Below the pieces are notes generated by a model. It did no database searches, was not told the DNA's origin, and saw only the letters and a program-made list of their open reading frames with translations. The position numbers and the translations under genes are program-made. From Bacteroidota bacterium (lineage in GTDB: Bacteria; Bacteroidota; Ignavibacteria; Kryptoniales; JAKASW01): 5,723 nt of DNA. Positions 4,480 to 5,723 of the stretch are shown here, one piece after another. The DNA lies in contig JAJYJD010000243.1 of the NCBI GenBank assembly GCA_021789755.1, positions 1 through 5,723 of the forward strand, in the 5' to 3' direction. Position 1 is the stretch's first letter. Every line of letters begins with the position of its first letter.

Positions 4480-5723
4480 ATGGACTGGAATAAATACGAA
4501 GCGGTAATCGGGCTCGAAGTTCATTCGCAGATGTTGACGGAGACTAAAACGTTCTGCGGGTGCTCGACGAAATTCGGTAACCCCCCCAACTCGAACGTTT
4601 GTCCGGTCTGTCTCGGCATGCCAGGCGTGCTCCCTGTATTGAACAAGAAGCTCGTCGAGTTCGCGATAAAGATGGGGCTTGCCACCAACTGCCGCATCAC
4701 ACCTTATTCGATTTTCGCGAGGAAGAATTATTTCTATCCCGACCTCCCGAAGGGATACCAGATTTCGCAGTTCGAGGAGCCCATCTGCGTCGACGGCTAC
4801 GTCGAGATCGAAAAGAAGGACGGGACGAGGAAGAAGATCGGCCTCGTCAGGATCCACATGGAGGAAGATGCGGGGAAGTCGATACACGACCGGGGAGCCG
4901 ACACGCTCGTCGACCTCAACCGCTGCGGTGTGCCGCTGCTGGAAATCGTCAGCCAGCCCGACATCCGCTCCGGCGAGGAAGCGTACTTGTATCTGCAGCA
5001 GATAAGACAGATTGTCACTTACCTCGGCATCTGCGACGGCAATATGGAGGAAGGTTCTCTTCGCTGTGATGCGAACGTTTCGATTCGCCTCCGCGGCGAA
5101 CAGAAGCTCGGAACTAAAGCCGAGATCAAGAACATGAACTCCTTCCGCAATGTCGAGCGTGCTCTCGACGTGGAGATCGACAGACAGTACCTCCTTCTCG
5201 AATCCGGCGGCCATGTCAGACAGGAGACTCTCCTCTACGACGCGGACACCAATGAAGTCAGGCCGATGCGCTCGAAGGAGGAGGCGAACGATTACAGGTA
5301 TTTCCCCGACCCCGATCTCGTGCCGGTGGTCATCGACGACGCCTGGATCGAGCGGGTGAAGGCGACGCAGCCTGAGCTCCCGATGGAACGGCGGAACAGG
5401 TATATGCGGGAGTTCTCACTCCCGAAGTACGACGCGGAGATTCTGACGGGCGAGAAGGATGTCGCCGAGTACTACGAGCAGGTCGTTTCGAATATAAACG
5501 TCAAGTCCACCGAGGCTTACAAGCAGGCGAGCAACTATGTCATGACAGACGTACTTCGTGTCGTGAACGAGAAGTCCCTTAAGATTGGTGAGTTCAGTAT
5601 AACCCCTCCGCGTCTCTCACGGATGATAGACCTGATAAATGAAGGGACGATCTCGACAAAGATCGCCAAAGAGGTCTTCGAAGAAATGCTTCAATCGGGT
5701 CAGGATCCCGATTCGATCGTCGA
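4480..5723 (+). CDS. gatB: Asp-tRNA(Asn)/Glu-tRNA(Gln) amidotransferase subunit B (3' partial)
   Basis: GatB of the GatCAB complex binds misacylated tRNA, activates the Asp or Glu side chain with ATP and receives ammonia from GatA to make Asn-tRNA or Gln-tRNA. The frame is open from ATG 4480 to the window edge: 414 codons of a usual 475-480. It begins MDWNKYEAVIGLEVHSQ, then four zinc-type cysteines C26, C28, C41, C44; RKNYFYPDLPKGYQISQ (81-97); HMEEDAGKS (126-134); the family signature DLNRCGVPLLEIVS (145-158); DGNMEEGSLRCDANVS (186-201); KAEIKNMNSFR (213-223); and RYFPDPDL (273-280). The part after about 300 is the helical GatB/YqeY region, cut before its end. No good Shine-Dalgarno stands before 4480; GGAGG is 78 bases too far upstream. 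Its presence suggests an indirect route to Gln-tRNA and/or Asn-tRNA. Confidence 0.97.
   Translation, partial: MDWNKYEAVIGLEVHSQMLTETKTFCGCSTKFGNPPNSNVCPVCLGMPGVLPVLNKKLVEFAIKMGLATNCRITPYSIFARKNYFYPDLPKGYQISQFEEPICVDGYVEIEKKDGTRKKIGLVRIHMEEDAGKSIHDRGADTLVDLNRCGVPLLEIVSQPDIRSGEEAYLYLQQIRQIVTYLGICDGNMEEGSLRCDANVSIRLRGEQKLGTKAEIKNMNSFRNVERALDVEIDRQYLLLESGGHVRQETLLYDADTNEVRPMRSKEEANDYRYFPDPDLVPVVIDDAWIERVKATQPELPMERRNRYMREFSLPKYDAEILTGEKDVAEYYEQVVSNINVKSTEAYKQASNYVMTDVLRVVNEKSLKIGEFSITPPRLSRMIDLINEGTISTKIAKEVFEEMLQSGQDPDSIV

Noticed and set aside
4462..5214. Long - strand open frame of 250 codons opposite gatB.
   Set aside because: gatB is unambiguous on the + strand; the antisense frame is a by-product of its GC-rich codon use and resembles no family.
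1..5723. CRISPR arrays, tRNA or rRNA genes, transposases and riboswitches.
   Set aside because: I saw no regularly spaced direct repeats, cloverleaf, transposase motif or known aptamer pattern on either strand.

Overview
This 5.7 kb window reads almost entirely on the + strand and carries five recognisable complete or near-complete genes plus one toxin gene that lacks an ordinary start codon. Order: a short coding tail of an unknown gene (tentative), nth (endonuclease III), a secreted beta-propeller protein with a type IX secretion (T9SS) C-terminal sorting domain, a hicB-hicA toxin-antitoxin pair, sucC (succinyl-CoA synthetase beta subunit), and gatB (tRNA amidotransferase subunit B), which runs off the right edge.

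The T9SS sorting domain with its NYPNPFNPTT motif points to the Fibrobacteres-Chlorobi-Bacteroidetes group, most likely an Ignavibacteria/Chlorobi-side or related lineage. The Nth sequence also resembles the Bacteroidota-type Nth family, from memory. Most genes have moderately high GC; the hicBA stretch is lower (my hand counts: 113 of 240 bases in hicB, 89 of 186 in hicA).

Region by region: 1-317 is mostly non-coding, with a possible C-terminal coding tail in the first 125 bases. 318-989 is nth, a base-excision repair glycosylase/lyase with all catalytic and iron-sulfur residues present. 1126-2433 is an exported protein with a strong Shine-Dalgarno, three Asp-box repeats and a T9SS tail. 2434-2591 holds a plausible hicBA promoter, with a CATGA-CT-TCATG palindrome between the -35 and -10 elements, well placed for an autoregulatory operator. 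2592-3013 is hicBA. 3014-3230 holds a weak terminator-like hairpin and two candidate promoter elements ahead of sucC. 4395-4479 separates sucC from gatB and holds an unused GGAGG followed by a 70-base segment with an imperfect 13-base inverted repeat.

The genes do not form one pathway: DNA repair, secretion, the TCA cycle, tRNA-dependent amidation and a toxin-antitoxin pair sit side by side. The points most worth a second look are hicA, which is full length and conserved but begins at CTG inside a CTGA overlap with the hicB stop, and the possible small palindromic insertion that seems to have separated gatB from its ribosome-binding site.
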